Source: Malurus cyaneus samueli
Taxonomy: Eukaryota; Chordata; Aves; Passeriformes; Maluridae
Length of the DNA: 64,000 nt
Assembly (NCBI GenBank): GCA_009741485.1
Contig: CM019214.1
Coordinates: forward strand, 25,831,695 to 25,895,694
Direction: 5' to 3'
The translations under genes were made by a program, and so were the position numbers. This document shows, in pieces, positions 49,226 to 61,969 of this stretch. The notes under the pieces were generated by a model that was given only the letters and a program-made list of their open reading frames with translations, searched no databases and was not told the origin of the DNA. How positions within the stretch are numbered: position 1 is the first letter of the stretch; each line of letters opens with the position of its first letter.

Positions 49226-49948
49226 GGTTTTTATTTCTGGGAGTGTTGTGAGTGAAAATGTTTACAGTAAGAAAGACAAACATGAATATGAATTGTCAAA
49301 ACCAAATAATCACACAGCATATTTACTTTTGTAATATATGATTGACAGCTTCAGTGGTAAATGTTAAATTTTAAATATGTTGGCAAAATTCTCTTCTTAC
49401 CCAAAAAATTGTTTCATTTGCTTCCTTTAGAGGAATAGTGACATAAATTCAGCTGGACTGATACTTGATTTTTTTCATTAACCACATTTAGGCTTTTAAC
49501 TCGGCCTAGTTTTGTACCTTGTAGATACAACCACGAGGTCTACCTATGGTCACTACATAGTTAAGAGTACTTGTACAAATTCTGTATTGTTCTCAGTCAA
49601 AATAATCAGCTATTTATCATTATTCTTTATTAATTAAATAGGCTAAGAAAGATGTGGCAGCCAGATGAGTTTAGTAGATAAGTAAAACTGAAATCTCCAT
49701 GTGCTGCCCCATCCTGGAGAAAAGAAATGGAACCAGCACACTCTTCCTCCAGTAATAAGGCTGAAGAAAGCCAAAAGGTAACAAGCTGCCGAAACCTACT
49801 CTTTGAACATTTCATTCATCCACAGTAAAAGCCTGAGGAATGTTAGAATGATATTGTAATGTTATATAAATTCTTGATGTACTACAATTACATATTGCTC
49901 ACATACTGAGGTAAAAATATTAAATGCATACCTTAAATAAATTTAGGA

Positions 49949-50021
49949 GGTTTTTTGTTTTTTTTTTTTTTTTTTTTTTTGTTTGGTTTTTTTTTGTTTT
50001 TTTTTTTTTTTTTTTTTTTGG
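49949..50021 (+). repeat. Long T tract broken by G and GG
   Basis: Two T runs of more than 20 bases each, separated by gtttggttttttttt-type blocks. The open frame across it (49955-50143) encodes mainly phenylalanine and is an artefact of composition. Confidence 0.95.
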
Positions 50022-51297
50022 TGGGTAAAAAGAATTGGTTTCTCTTATTTTGGCTTATTTTTAAACTTGCCATCTTAAAGCAGCCTCGTTATTCACTTGT
50101 CTTCTCTTTTCACACAACATATATACGCTCCTTCAGAAATTAATTTACCTTATCTTAAAAGATGTTTCTGATCAGTGAGATGAAGATTTGCTTTAGTGTC
50201 TGTAGAGTGAATGTAGTTGGGGTGAGATCTTTAATGTTTACATACCTGATGTTAAATGGAATGAATCTCAGCTTCAAATACCACATTCATACTTTCAATG
50301 TTTTTTCAGTGTTTTTAGTGTAATATCACTAGCTGAAGTCAAATACATATCGAAACCCATAAGAATTTATTCCACCTCCTGAAACAATATGAATGTGTTC
50401 AAGTAATATCCAATGTGACTTTGAAATTGTAAAAATATTTCTTCTGAAAGTTACTTTTTTTTTCATTTATAAATACTTTTAAAGATTATGTAGTATTTGT
50501 TTTCCTAGTTACATTAATGACCAGCAACTTTATCTGTTAACAATAACCTGTTATCTTCCCCTAACATATTAGAACAATAAGTTTCATGATGTAGCGTGCA
50601 CAAAAAATTCAAATTTATTTCCTATAAAGTTTTGTCACATTATTTAATTGCACATATGCTTGAACAGATGTATTTTCTATACGTTGCTGATGATTGTTAA
50701 GGTTAAATATTGATTTTTATAATGTTTCATATTTTAAATATTATGTTTATCTAAGAACTGCAAAATAGCTACGCAAAAAAAAAAATAAAAAAAAATCCAA
50801 ATTTAAATACATAACCAATTGCATTTTAGTGTATGGTCTTCAATTCAATTATCTAGTGCCAAGAACAGCAGCAAATCTTTGTACAGATGTAAACAAAAAT
50901 CGAGCTGCAGACATTTTGTGGAACTGAAGAATTCAACATATCATGCTAAGCTGAAGCTTTAAAAAATTCTTTAGAGGCTGTGGATCAAGCTGAGAGCTAG
51001 ACATCAGTCATGAAGAATAGAAAAGTAATAGAAAAGGTTTTTGAATAGCTCCAGTTCTAAAGAGCCAAGGATGACTGAATATAAGATGACAAGTAATCAC
51101 TAGAAAAATTTGTCTTGAAAAATATAGCTTTCAATCCTAAAGAGAGGTTACCAGGAAAAAAAGTCCTGTTCCTATCATGGATTATCATAGAACAAGCAGA
51201 TTTATCCAAAAAGCAGTTGGAGACAGAGAAGTCATTCTAAAGTTATATAAGATTTCATTAAATATAAGCATATAGCCTTTAGTTATATGTAACCATA

Positions 51298-51508
51298 TAT
51301 TAGAAAAAAAATTTTCACTCTTAAGGTGGCCAGGCATTGGAATAAGACTCCACCAAGGAGGTGGTGGAGTCACCATCCCTGGAGGTGTTTAAGGGGAATT
51401 TGGGTGATATGTTTTACTGGTTTAGGGGTTACAGTGGTAGTGCTTGGGTTTATGGTTGGATTTGATGACCTTAAAGCTCTCTTCAGCCTTGATGATTCTA
51501 TGATTCTA
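51298..51508 (+). mobile_element. CR1 LINE 3' end with octamer tail
   Basis: The last 210 bp of a CR1 copy: 'aggtggccaggcattggaat' (51325), 'ggtggtggagtcaccatccc' (51360), 'tggaggtgtttaagg', the 3' UTR 'ttggatttgatgacctt', and a clear tail 'gatgattctatgattcta'. The tail is the diagnostic CR1 terminus. The 133-codon open frame starting at 51326 is ORF2 remnant that runs past the tail into unique sequence and is not a gene. Confidence 0.93.
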
Positions 51509-53292
51509 ACCCTAAATTGCTGCAAAATTATTAGAAGATATTGTGTGGATTGGCCTAGAACTGGAGAGTTATATCAAGTTATTGAGACAACTGTGTTAGC
51601 TGCCAACAAATTGACAAGTAACAAAATTACAGTCTGGGAAGAGAGGAGAAATGCCTTTCATCAGATAGTAGCTATTAGAACCCAATGCTGTTACATTCTT
51701 TGTAGAGCAAACTTTCAGGTCCAATAATTACTAGGGAAACTACAGGAAATAAAATTCTTGTTTCTTATCTTCTGTAAAACCTTGGCATTTACAAATAGAA
51801 AGAGACAACCTAATATGTCTTTGATTTGAACAAAGTTATAATCCGTAAATAAAAATGATTCCTAGATCATGTCTAAAAGTTGTCTGAGTGATGAAACTCT
51901 AAAGATTAAATATTAAACCCTTCAGGGCGGTTTTTTCTGGTGAAGCTGTATGGTAATGATGAAAGAAAAGAGAATAAAAAACTTTTCCTAGGTATAATTT
52001 TCATTTGTCGCTGGCCTGACTAAGGGGTAAATGAAGCACAATACCTCTCAGGACTGATAGCAAAATTTTAATATTAATTGCTCGCACTGAGAAATATCTA
52101 TCACAGAAAGAGAAGCATCAGAGTTACCAATGACATCTACAGTTACAAAGACAGACAGCAAACAAACACAGCACATTTTAATTTCATTGAGGGAGACTAA
52201 ATTCAAATGCAGTATTTTTTTTAGATCTATTTTTGTGGCCAAGCTGTGAAAGCACAACACGTAGCCCATAATCTAAAACTTAGAAAAAAATGGGAAGAGA
52301 TTCTCATGAAAAATGGGCCAATATGAATTCCAAATCTTGATATTATCTAGAAGTCAGATATATCAGCTAAAATTAATGTAGAAGTGACAGACATATGGCA
52401 ACTAAAATTTTTATTTTGCATTTACTTTATTTCTACTCTAAAACCTTGCCGATTTTTTTAAGTGGCTTGAGTAGTAATACCTTTCTATGTAGGTAATAGT
52501 TATAATTTATTTATGCTTCAGCTCATTACTGACCTATTTAAAGACAATTTCATTAAAAGAAGTGAAAATATTTGTGAAACTTTCCATCAAAACCTAGATA
52601 ATAAGTAGAAATATGGAAATTCTGCTCTGCATAAACACAGAGTAGAGAACAGTCAGAAACATAGCCGTGATTTTCTTAATTCACATGAAATGGAAAAAAA
52701 TTATGAAGATTGGTACGATTGCTAAACAGAAAGAAGTTATTCAAAATTTATAAAGATGGTAACCTGATCTGAATGGACTATACTGTTATGCTGAGGACAT
52801 CATACTCTACTTAGGAAGAAGTGAAGCACAGAAAATCTAAGGAGAGATGTGGAACATGATTATTGATCTGATAAGATTATGTCAGAAGAGGAGAATGAAA
52901 ACAGTTGAACAATTAGATTCCTAAAGGTAAGAAGCTTGCATAAAAAAGGATATACAAATAATACTTAGGAAATGGAAAGAATTTGGATTAGATCAAGTAG
53001 AGTGATATACAGATGTGTTTTTCATTTGATTACACATATGTATATAATATTTTTTGTTTGTATCCAAAGTGAGAGTCTGGAAATAATAGGAAGATGGGAA
53101 AAATAAAAGCAGGTGGTAACAAACCAGTTATTGTATTTTATATGCATTTTCCTCTATTGTTAGAAGACATCATCAGAACCACTACTGATCAACCTGCAAG
53201 TGCATAGAGGAGAAAAGTGGAAACCTTAGAACCCCACTACTTCTTTCGCAAACAGCACTATTATTTCTCAAAAATAATTGTAAAATAATTGT
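51509..53292. other. Intergenic, unique AT-rich sequence
   Basis: No gene, RNA or mobile element seen. Confidence 0.5.
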
Positions 53293-53521
53293 AGAACTAT
53301 AGAATAGCACATATTGCAATGGCCCTTTAGATGTCATGTACTCCATCCACCTGCTAAAAGAAGGGCCAGCATGGATCAGGCTGCTCTCAGCTCTGACCTG
53401 CTGAGTTGTGAGCATCTTCTGGGATGGAGTTTCCACATCTACAGCAGCCTCTTGTGCTGTTTGACCACCCTCATAGTAAACCATCTCCAGATCTAACTGG
53501 AATTTTCCATATGACAACTTA
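53293..53521 (-). mobile_element. CR1 LINE 3' fragment
   Basis: Antisense CR1: a degraded tail 'ctatagaatagcac', 'aagaagggccagcatggatc', 'ctgagttgtgagcatcttct', 'gggatggagtttccac', 'agcagcctcttgtgctgttt', and 'aattttccatatgacaactt'. The same order of motifs occurs at 61970-62190, so both belong to one CR1 subfamily. Open frames on both strands here are shadows. Confidence 0.85.
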
Positions 53522-55162
53522 CAGCTACAATTGAAAGGAGTTACATTGTACTAAGTCATTTTACTGCTCTTTTAAAAATTAGTCTCTTAGTTTTGTTTTG
53601 TTTGGGTTTTTTTACTGCTTACTTTTCAACTAGACCTCAGAAGGTTCTTTACTCATAGCACATATGTATGTTTTGTTTAATTGACGTTGAAGATCTGGTT
53701 ATGGCCATAGTGCATAATTATTATTATCAAGAAAAATGTCATCTGAAAGTGGCCTTTGAGACAGTCCTTAAAGTCAAATTACTAATGTCTTTATAAAGGT
53801 ATTGACAATGATGTCTTCATAAAAATAATGAAAATTCTCTGTACAACCTAGTGAGGCTGTGACCCTTTATTTGCCTTTACTGTGTGACACAACACCCTCT
53901 CACTGGTTATGAGAAAGCTCCTATCTGGAGACAAATACATACACATGAACTGAAGAAGAAGCAGCAGTAAAAGGCAGCAACACTGAGGAAAGATATCTGT
54001 TGTATTCAACACTTCAAATGCCTGTTACGTGCATGCATTTTACATGGTGAGTAATATGGGCATTATTAATATTTCACTGCTCTTTCTTGATTTAGAGTTG
54101 AGAGCAAACAAATTAGTATTATGTAAAGAAGATAAAAGGAGTCTGAATGTTTGGTTTATGCACTCCAAGATACCGTGCATTCTAGGATTTAAGCAATCTG
54201 TAACCTGAAGGACTGTAGGCAAACTGAAATGAGCAAATAAAACAAATCTTCTGAGGCTTAACACTGAGAGCATATTTGATTTGTTAGATATGACATGGTG
54301 CTTCGGCATTGAAAGTTGTTTTGTTTACAGAGAGACAGTGTGTCACAGTTCAGGTCAAGAGCTTTCCTTAATTTTTCCTTACTTTTTTAAAATATTGGCA
54401 AAAAAAGAAAAATCCTCATCCTTACAATTCATAGGAACTGATGCATTTCTGATTAAGAAATTAAATAATAAAGAGAAGTCTGTATATTATGTGAAAAGCT
54501 CTACCGACAAATTTTCAACATATTTCAATTTTTTGATGGACTTCTTCAGTGGATTTGATGATATTTTAGGGTTCCTTATGGCCTTTGTTTTCTGTCTTTA
54601 TTGCATTTTATTTCTGTGCCCCACAGACTGGAAGATCTATATGAATTTAAACCCTAAATCAAATTAGAACTACTTTAAATTTAAAATAGTCATGAATATA
54701 TTTATGTGCTGATTTACAAGAACTATTCTTTTTAAAAAGAAAAGTGCAGGTTCTTATTCTGTTTATAAAAGGCCTGATTAGATAAGGAAGAGTTCACTCT
54801 TTCCGAAAACTTGAAACTTGCAAAAATATTTAACCTGGAGCATCCAATACTTAATATTGGATGTATAATACAACATACAATATTTATCCATAATAATGGA
54901 TAAATAATACAATGTACTCAAGTACAACTACAATCCTGGATGCTGTTACAGACACTCCTTTCAATTATGGTTTTTGTTTGGACAACTACTCTCTAAATCA
55001 GATTGACCCAGGCTTGTTCTAAAATATTGCTGTGCTACTCTAGAATGCCAAGTCTCCCTTGCTCATTCGTTACTTAAGTCCTGAACTTCAAAAACAATCT
55101 GACACAATTGATCACCAAATAAACAGCAACATGAAGTTAACTTCTGTAAATGTGCATTAATA
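53522..55162. other. Intergenic, unique AT-rich sequence
   Basis: No gene or mobile element. The 128-codon open frame at 54281-54667 is rich in F, K, S and L, has no recognisable domain and shows no exon-like features, so I do not call it. Confidence 0.5.
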
Positions 55163-55401
55163 TTGGAGGGGGCCTGAAAGAAAGATGGAGAGAGACTTTT
55201 TACAAGGCCAGAAAGTGATAGGAAAAGGGGTAATAGCTTTGAACTGAGAGAGGGTGAGTGTAGAGTAGATATTGGGCAGAAATTCTTTGTCCAAGGCCGG
55301 GTCAGGTGGGTCTTGATCAAGCTGGTCTAGTGGAAGGGGTCCATGCCAAAGGAGTTGAACTAGATGACCTTTAAGGCCTGTGATCCTATAATTCTATGAG
55401 G
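55163..55401 (+). mobile_element. CR1 LINE 3' fragment with internal deletion
   Basis: CR1 in sense orientation: 'ttggagggggcctgaaagaa', 'agatggagagagacttttta', 'agtgataggaaaaggggtaa', 'tagagtagatattgggcaga' (55261), then after about 55285 the sequence jumps to the 3' UTR 'aggccgggtcaggtgggtct', 'caagctggtctagtggaagg', and the terminus 'agttgaactagatgaccttt' with tail 'cctataattctatgag'. The part that normally encodes the very C-terminus of ORF2 (roughly 100 bp) is missing. The minus-strand open frame at 55063-55320 is a shadow. Confidence 0.88.
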
Positions 55402-58100
55402 TATCTCAGAGCTTGTTGGCTGTATTTGGGCAGGGTTTGTAACAGTAAATTCTCACCCTGCTCCTGTTTGAAAAACATTGTTAATAATTGATAGAAAGGA
55501 GTAACAAGGCAAATCACAAAGGTGCTCTTGATTGACTTGAAAGTTGGAAAGAACTCACTGAGAAGGTGAAAGAAAATGTAATGTCATGAAATGGCAAAGT
55601 TCATAAGTCAAGGGAAAGGAATGGAAAGAAAAGCATAAAAAAACCCCGGATGTTTTTAAGAATATTGTGTAACCTTTGTTTTGAGTGATAGAAAGATGTA
55701 GGTAAAATCCACCAATGCTTTTGCAGAACCAACCTTTGAGACACAGTAGACGACCCTTTGAGTTTCCTTCTAGTCTTATTTGCATATCCTTTGAAGTCAT
55801 GATTTGTACAAAGAAATAGTGTAGCCTCAATTAATAGTCATATGGACAATGTTACTTTCAGATCATAAGGCTTTGCAAATTAACATCAGTCTGACTCCAG
55901 TCACTGGAAGTGGTCACATACTTTTTCTTTGAGTTTTGTCTTGAGAGTAGAAGATCTATTTGATCATCCCAAACAAACTGGCAGGTAACTTTTTTTTTTT
56001 TTTTTTTTTTTTTTAAATGGTTTTACATAGAGATATTTAGACTTAAAATTCCCTGATTTTTCTGCACTTCTGCATAACTGGAGATAGAACTGTTTAAAAG
56101 ATACATATATTTTGATCATATTTCAGGCAGGTATACTATATCTGAAAGCTGATTTTGCAGTTATAGTGAGGAGAAGGACATGCTGTTCAAAACTGTTCTC
56201 TGAGATGGAGACTTCCACACCAAGGTAGAGCTGTTAACATTATTGCTTGCTGTTCGACAAAAATGTTATTACTCTTCTGTATGGCTGGCTCTACAAAATA
56301 AATTTCAAAACAGCAAACCAGAAGCTGATAGACTTTTAATCCTGTTTGTAGCTCACAGTTTTCAAAGCTATCCCAAGAGATCCCAAACTTTACTGGTTAA
56401 TAGCACACAGTGTGCTTACTCTGAGCTGATTACATTCTGGTTTATAGTCACCAATTAGGGAAACTAATTACAGCTCCAAACTGTGTCAACAGTCTTTGAC
56501 CTAATTTGATGCCAGTTAATCAGTTACATAAACAAATTCTGTTTATAGAACAAATTGAATTTGAGTTGAAGAATATACATGATAAACTCCAGACCATATT
56601 TTAGATTTAAATAAATGTGATCAAGTGTATACTTAGAATGTGTAGATCAAGTATTACTTGAATATACTTAGAATGTGTAGATCAAGATTAGATCAAGTGT
56701 ATATTTAGAATGAGTTTATTGAAATATAGAGGAGATCCTTGGAAAGAATGCATTCTTGGAGAGGAAAACAGCTTAACACAGTAACTACTTTCTTATAATC
56801 TGCTGACAATCTTTAGTATTGAGTTGTTTTGTTAGAAAAAGTGAAGCAGCACATCAGCTCTCTTTTTTTTTTAATCTGAAGGGATCTATTCTTATAGATT
56901 TATTATTAATATTTCTAAAGCTGACTGTAGCATTAGATCTAGGAGGTGTATGGGTACCCATCTGTCAAGTATGTGAGGTATTACACAACATCTTAATATT
57001 TTGTATTTCAGGACCATGACACTGTGGTTGACCTAATTACATGTTAGAATTCATGGCAGCTGAAGACTTTCACAAATACCTTAAGTTCTGAGAAATACAG
57101 AAAGACAACGTCCACTAGCATTTGTTTCTCTTGGATACCAAATGTTAGATATCAACTCACAGAAAACTGAAATCAGAAAAGGTGAAAAAAAGGGCATAGC
57201 ATAACTTTTGTACAGTGGCTTATGGTGTAATTGCCACACATATTTCCTGTATTCTAGATGTTCAGTCTTTGTTAATGAATATGTTTTATACTTCAATGTT
57301 CTCTTTTTATCCCATTCCTAAAGCTCTTTTTTTTTTTTAATATAATGACTTTCTAATAGAATGAAGGATACTGATGTGAGATATATGAACACACACAAAA
57401 AAACACACACGCAGAATCTTTTTTTAAAAATCCTCAATCTCTTTTACAAGGCCTGAGATAAAACCCATTGAATTTGGTGGAAAACTCCTATGAGAATTAA
57501 ACACTTTCATTACAGTGTCAAGTGGGATCTTAGCTGCATGGTTAGCACAAGTACTCTCTGAACCATTTAATAATGTTTCATCATCCTGCTCACTCAGCAT
57601 AAAGAGTTAGTCATCATATCCTTCATGTAGTAGCAAAACTACCTTTCTGAACTCGTTCCAGAAAATGAGAAGCCAAGATATTTAAAGAAGGAACTTCCTG
57701 TATTGTAGAACCAATGCCATTTCTTTCTGAGGACAGCATAAATATATCTACTTGTTTCAAGGACGTTGAAATGAGTTCTACTTTTCTTTATTCTTCTCAA
57801 GTTCCACTGACTGTGATCTATTACTTTTTATTGTCATCAGTGAGAAAAGTGTCATGAGTTTATTTGTCACAACCATAAATTCAGTAAACAAAGGCCAGTT
57901 AGTGAGGGATGGTTCTGATCTGCTTTCCTTTCAGACCACTCAGGAGAGAAAAAAAAAAAAAAGAAAAAAAAACCCAAAAAACAAACCACTTATAATTTAA
58001 TGGAAATTTGAGTTTTGAATGTGTACTGATAGGGCAAAAGTCTGTTTGAACGCAACAAAATCTGGCATGCAGAGCACCTTCTTACTCATCTAGAATTTTG
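55402..58100. other. Intergenic, unique AT-rich sequence
   Basis: No gene or recognised mobile element. It contains T25 at 55990-56014, an imperfect repeat cluster at 56619-56715, and an A-rich tract with C breaks at 57950-57985 just left of the solo LTR. Confidence 0.5.
56619..56715 (+). repeat. Imperfect short tandem repeat cluster
   Basis: A unit close to gatcaagtgtatacttagaa plus tgtgta occurs at 56619-56644, with an inserted segment at 56645-56679, and again at 56691-56715 with two changes. A partial unit (gatcaagatta) lies at 56680-56690. This is probably a local duplication series. Confidence 0.85.
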
Positions 58101-58671
58101 TGCTGGTTTTGGCTGTGATAGAGTTAATTTTCTTCATGGTAGCTGTTATGGGGCTGTGTTTTGGATCTGTGCTGGAAATAGTGTTGATAACACAGGGATG
58201 TTTTCATTATGCTCAGCATTGTGAGCATTGCTCACACAGACCCTACATCTTTTCTGCCTCTCACCCCACTCCACCTGTGCAAGGACTGGGGCTGCACAAG
58301 GAGCTGAGAGGGGACACATCCCAGAGAGCTGCTCCCAACTGACCAAAGGAACAATCCAGACCATATTGCATCATCCTCAGCACAGAAAGCTGGAGGAAGC
58401 AGGAGTGATGATATTTGTCTTCCTAAGCACTGTTATGAGTGATGGAGCCTGGCTTTTTGGAAACTGTTGAACACCTGCCTGCCCACAGTAAGTGGTGAAT
58501 TGATTCCTTGTTCCGCTTTGCTTTCATGTGTGGATTTTGTCATGCCAATTTAACTGTCTTTGTCTCAACCCATGTGTTTTCTCACTTTTGCCCTTCCAGT
58601 TCTTCATCCCATTGAGGGGGGATGCTTGAGCAGCTGGATGGGGCTTAGTTGCTGGCTGTGATTGGATTACA
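58101..58671 (+). mobile_element. Nearly complete solo LTR, LTR-A
   Basis: This 570-bp segment begins TGCTGG and ends in TTACA, fitting the TG...CA termini of retroviral LTRs. It follows the LTR-A family throughout: 'tgtgatagagttaattttct' (58114), 'gtgttgataacacagggatg' (58181), 'gctgcacaaggagctgagag' and 'gggacacatcccagagagct' (58290-58330), 'aacacctgcctgcccacag' (58470), 'tgtctttgtctcaaccca' (58554), and 'ggggcttagttgctggctgt' (58639). Where the family, as I remember it, has a TATA-like 'atataaagctgg', this copy has 'cacagaaagctgg', so its promoter is probably dead. No second LTR or retroviral interior is adjacent, so it is a solo LTR left by recombination. I found no clear target-site duplication. 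Open frames inside it are not genes. Confidence 0.88.
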
Positions 58672-61600
58672 GCTTGAAAAGGATTCTGTGAGGAAAACCA
58701 GTGTAACAGGTGATCTCCTGTTAAGAATTAGGCTTATCTTTAAGTGCAAACAAGTTGTTCAGGGAAATAACATTAGAGTCAAAATAAAGTGAATAAGCCA
58801 AAAAACTATACAAATGGAACATGTAATAAGATAGGCAGAACTTCAGAGGAGAGATCTTAGTTGTTGTTGCCAATGCTGCCCTTTACTGTCATTGTAAATT
58901 TCCCTGACAACCCTCCAACAGTTTCTTCCTACTCTATTTCCCAACTGTTCTGCTTTTATCTTTGATCATTATTAACCAGACAGTTCACAAGAACCCTTGA
59001 GAACCTTTGAGTCATTGTGACCATGTTTAAGCTAGGCTTCAGAGATTTCAAATGTGTACAAAATACCAAAATACCTTGTGTTGTGCTTGTATTCCTACAT
59101 CATTTGTTTAGAATTTACTTGATGCAAATAGATCTAATGAAGAAACTACCCATATGGTATGTAAATACCCTCCCAAAACAACACAAAAGGATTGTGACTT
59201 AATCATGTATTTTTACCCTAAGAGTTTTAATCAACTATGAAGGTAATAAAAGGAAATTCTACTTCTTGTGTTGCTGCCTGGTTCAAGAAAGTTGTGTAAG
59301 CTCCAGTATTCCAACCATTCTAAACTTAACTACATATTTTATTTCAGCATAGACTGTCTCTCATCTGATTAAATGTTTCCCATCATTTTGAGAATCACTG
59401 TTGTGGCTCTAGGCATACCTTGTACATCTTAAAATAATAAGATATATCAACTATCAGTGTTTCATCTGTCACAGTCTAAAAAGTATCGCTAGAAAAAACA
59501 AATCTTCCAGAGAATATACAAAATGTTCATAACCTCCTCTCATAATAATGTTTCTTTCATTACAATTTCTTATTAAGAGTAATAAACTATTACATAAGGT
59601 GGGAAAAAGCATGCCTTCAGCCATTTTCTTGGAGAGATCACAGCTGAGCTTCCCCAGCCTGCAATTATTTCCTCTTAGCTTCCTTCCCCTTTACTCGTAT
59701 AAAGTATATCCAATATTAGATTTTTCTGGGCTATTAATAATTCAAGGACTTTTACATTGCATTATATATAAAATCCCTTTTGTTAATAAAAGCAGTGAAA
59801 GAGCAAAGAATTTATATGTGGATACGATTTAATTCTTTGGTGGAAAGAACCTTGAATTTTGGAGTTAGGTATTGCACAGAATCTATAACATTGAACCAAC
59901 TCCAGCAATCAAAGCTGTGTCCATCAAAGCGGGAAAATATGGGTAAAATTAGAAAGGAAAAAAATCAGATTAAACATAGTTTGGGTAGGTTTTTTTTTTC
60001 CATTTCTCATAACTGAAACACTTAAAATACATAATCAAACTGTTTTCCTAAATATGCACACAGAAACACAAATAATTAACTTCATCTTAAAAATAACATA
60101 AAGTAATTCCCCTTACAAAGACTATTTATAATTGAATAGAAAAGCAATATTATTTACTGTGTTTTTGTTACATATTCCTGTCTCAATACAATAACATTTC
60201 CTTTTGCAACTTTACTTGTCTCCAGTTCCAGTGTTTTTATAGCTAAGAATAGGGTTAGGAATATTTTCATATTAAAGCTTCTACCACTTATCACTCTCCA
60301 TCCCTCCCTTTCTCTAATATGCACTCTTGTCACTATTCACTCCTATTTTAAAAATGGAGAAATATTTATATAAATATATACAAGTAATATACAAAATATA
60401 TATTCATCTATATAATGTATATTAATTTAGTTTTGTTACACAAAAACCACATTATTGTCATCAGACCAAAAAATCCCCATTATTCTAAAAAGTTTTTAAC
60501 ATTTGAGGTAAGAAATTGTAAAACTACTATCACAAAACATTGATGATTTTTGAAATTATTAAAAGTAATCTATTTTATTCTACTTTCATTTTTAAACGAG
60601 CTTTTACTTATGTGTAACAGAGTTTAATCCATGAAGTTTGCAAGCACAATAATTGCAACATATTCAGTCTGGACATAATCAAAATATATACTTGAAAAAT
60701 AATATATATTTGGGACTAATAAGAAATTACCAATAAGAAAATACTGTACATTATCTTAAATGGTGTCTACCATTGTACTTTTTTTTTTGTTCCATAATTC
60801 TCATTACTGATAGTTAGAAGAATTTTGCTACAAACTGACCAAATTGATCTAACTTGATTTATTTATCTATCTTGTGGTTACTATAGAATTGTAATAAATG
60901 TAGGGTTTGGTCTCCAAATGCCATCTCCAATGGTGATTTTAACATATTTAATATGCAAAAATTTAATATGTCCCTTAATAGGACAGCACCTCCACTTTTT
61001 TTTAATGCTCAGTCTATCTGCATTACAGATGTTGGATCATATTGTACAGTTAAGTTACTGAGACTTGATAAAAACAGGATGAGTGAAATCACTGCAAAAA
61101 ATCACATAACATATAGAGAATGAGAAGTTTTGCTGTAGTGCCCGATGTGTTATTATCCTGAGCAACAGCAAAATTCACTTTACCACTCTTGATCAAATTA
61201 GCTCAATGCTGAAGGATGCCTTAAGCTAAACAGGGGATTTGATATGTGGATTGAAGTAAAAATAAAGACAAAATATACAGTAAAGCCAAACCCTCAACTG
61301 CAATGTTTTATAGTTATTTTGGAAAGAGGCCAGTAAGGATTCATAGTAAGAATTACAGTCATCTTGATTTATTTGGCTTAGTTTCCTATAAGTGTCTCTA
61401 GACAGTAAACCTCAGCTTTGAGAGTACAAGGCAGTTAAGACTAACAGCTTGCAAGTATTAAAGAGTTTGTACTGCTTTCTCTGTGCTAGAGAGAATGCTG
61501 AACCTAGTTTCCATGCCAACCTATGATTGAATTGCATATTGTACACCAGATGATTTATTAACTGATTTTTTTCTTAGAGAGGTGTCACGTAAATTTGTAC

Positions 61601-61969
61601 CTCAATATATTGAGGATAAGGATTTATCTCGTACATCCACAACCTTAAATTTTAGAATTAAATGATAAATTTTTCAATGATATTGGAGGACTTCAACCAA
61701 GTACAAATTTACATATATTGCAAATGTATGTAATTAATTTATGTATTCATTTAACTAACTTAGGTATATAATTGATATATGCAACAGCTAATCCTGGAAA
61801 GCAATTTCAGACTTGAACACAGGAAGATCATCAGCATGAATTCACCAAGGAGAAGTCACGCTTGACCTATTTGATAAAATTCTGTAGGGAAATGACTGGC
61901 TTGATAGATGAAATGTCACAGAAATAGCACTAGGCAACTTTCCAAACATGAAAGTTTTAATATATAACA
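58672..61969. other. Intergenic, unique AT-rich sequence
   Basis: No gene or recognised mobile element. The part 60355-60425 is made almost only of A and T with TATA-type repeats. Short open frames have no domains. Confidence 0.5.

Larger units (their letters stand above)
47796..51297. other. Intergenic, unique AT-rich sequence
   Basis: No gene or other recognised mobile element. It includes a 23-bp tandem duplication at 49183-49225, a long T tract with G breaks at 49949-50021, and an A-rich patch near 50776-50796. Confidence 0.5.

Noticed and set aside
51326..51727. 133-codon plus-strand open frame, the longest in the window
   Set aside because: Its first part is the CR1 ORF2 C-terminus and it then runs through the CR1 tail into unique sequence, so it is a chance read-through.
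54281..54667. 128-codon plus-strand open frame
   Set aside because: AT-driven composition (F, K, S, L), no domain, no splice or promoter context; expected by chance in 64 kb of AT-rich DNA.
55990..56014. T25 run as an inverted retrocopy tail
   Set aside because: No reverse-complement polyadenylation signal at the right distance.
58101..58671. Full provirus at the solo LTR
   Set aside because: No second LTR and no gag, pol or env similarity on either side.
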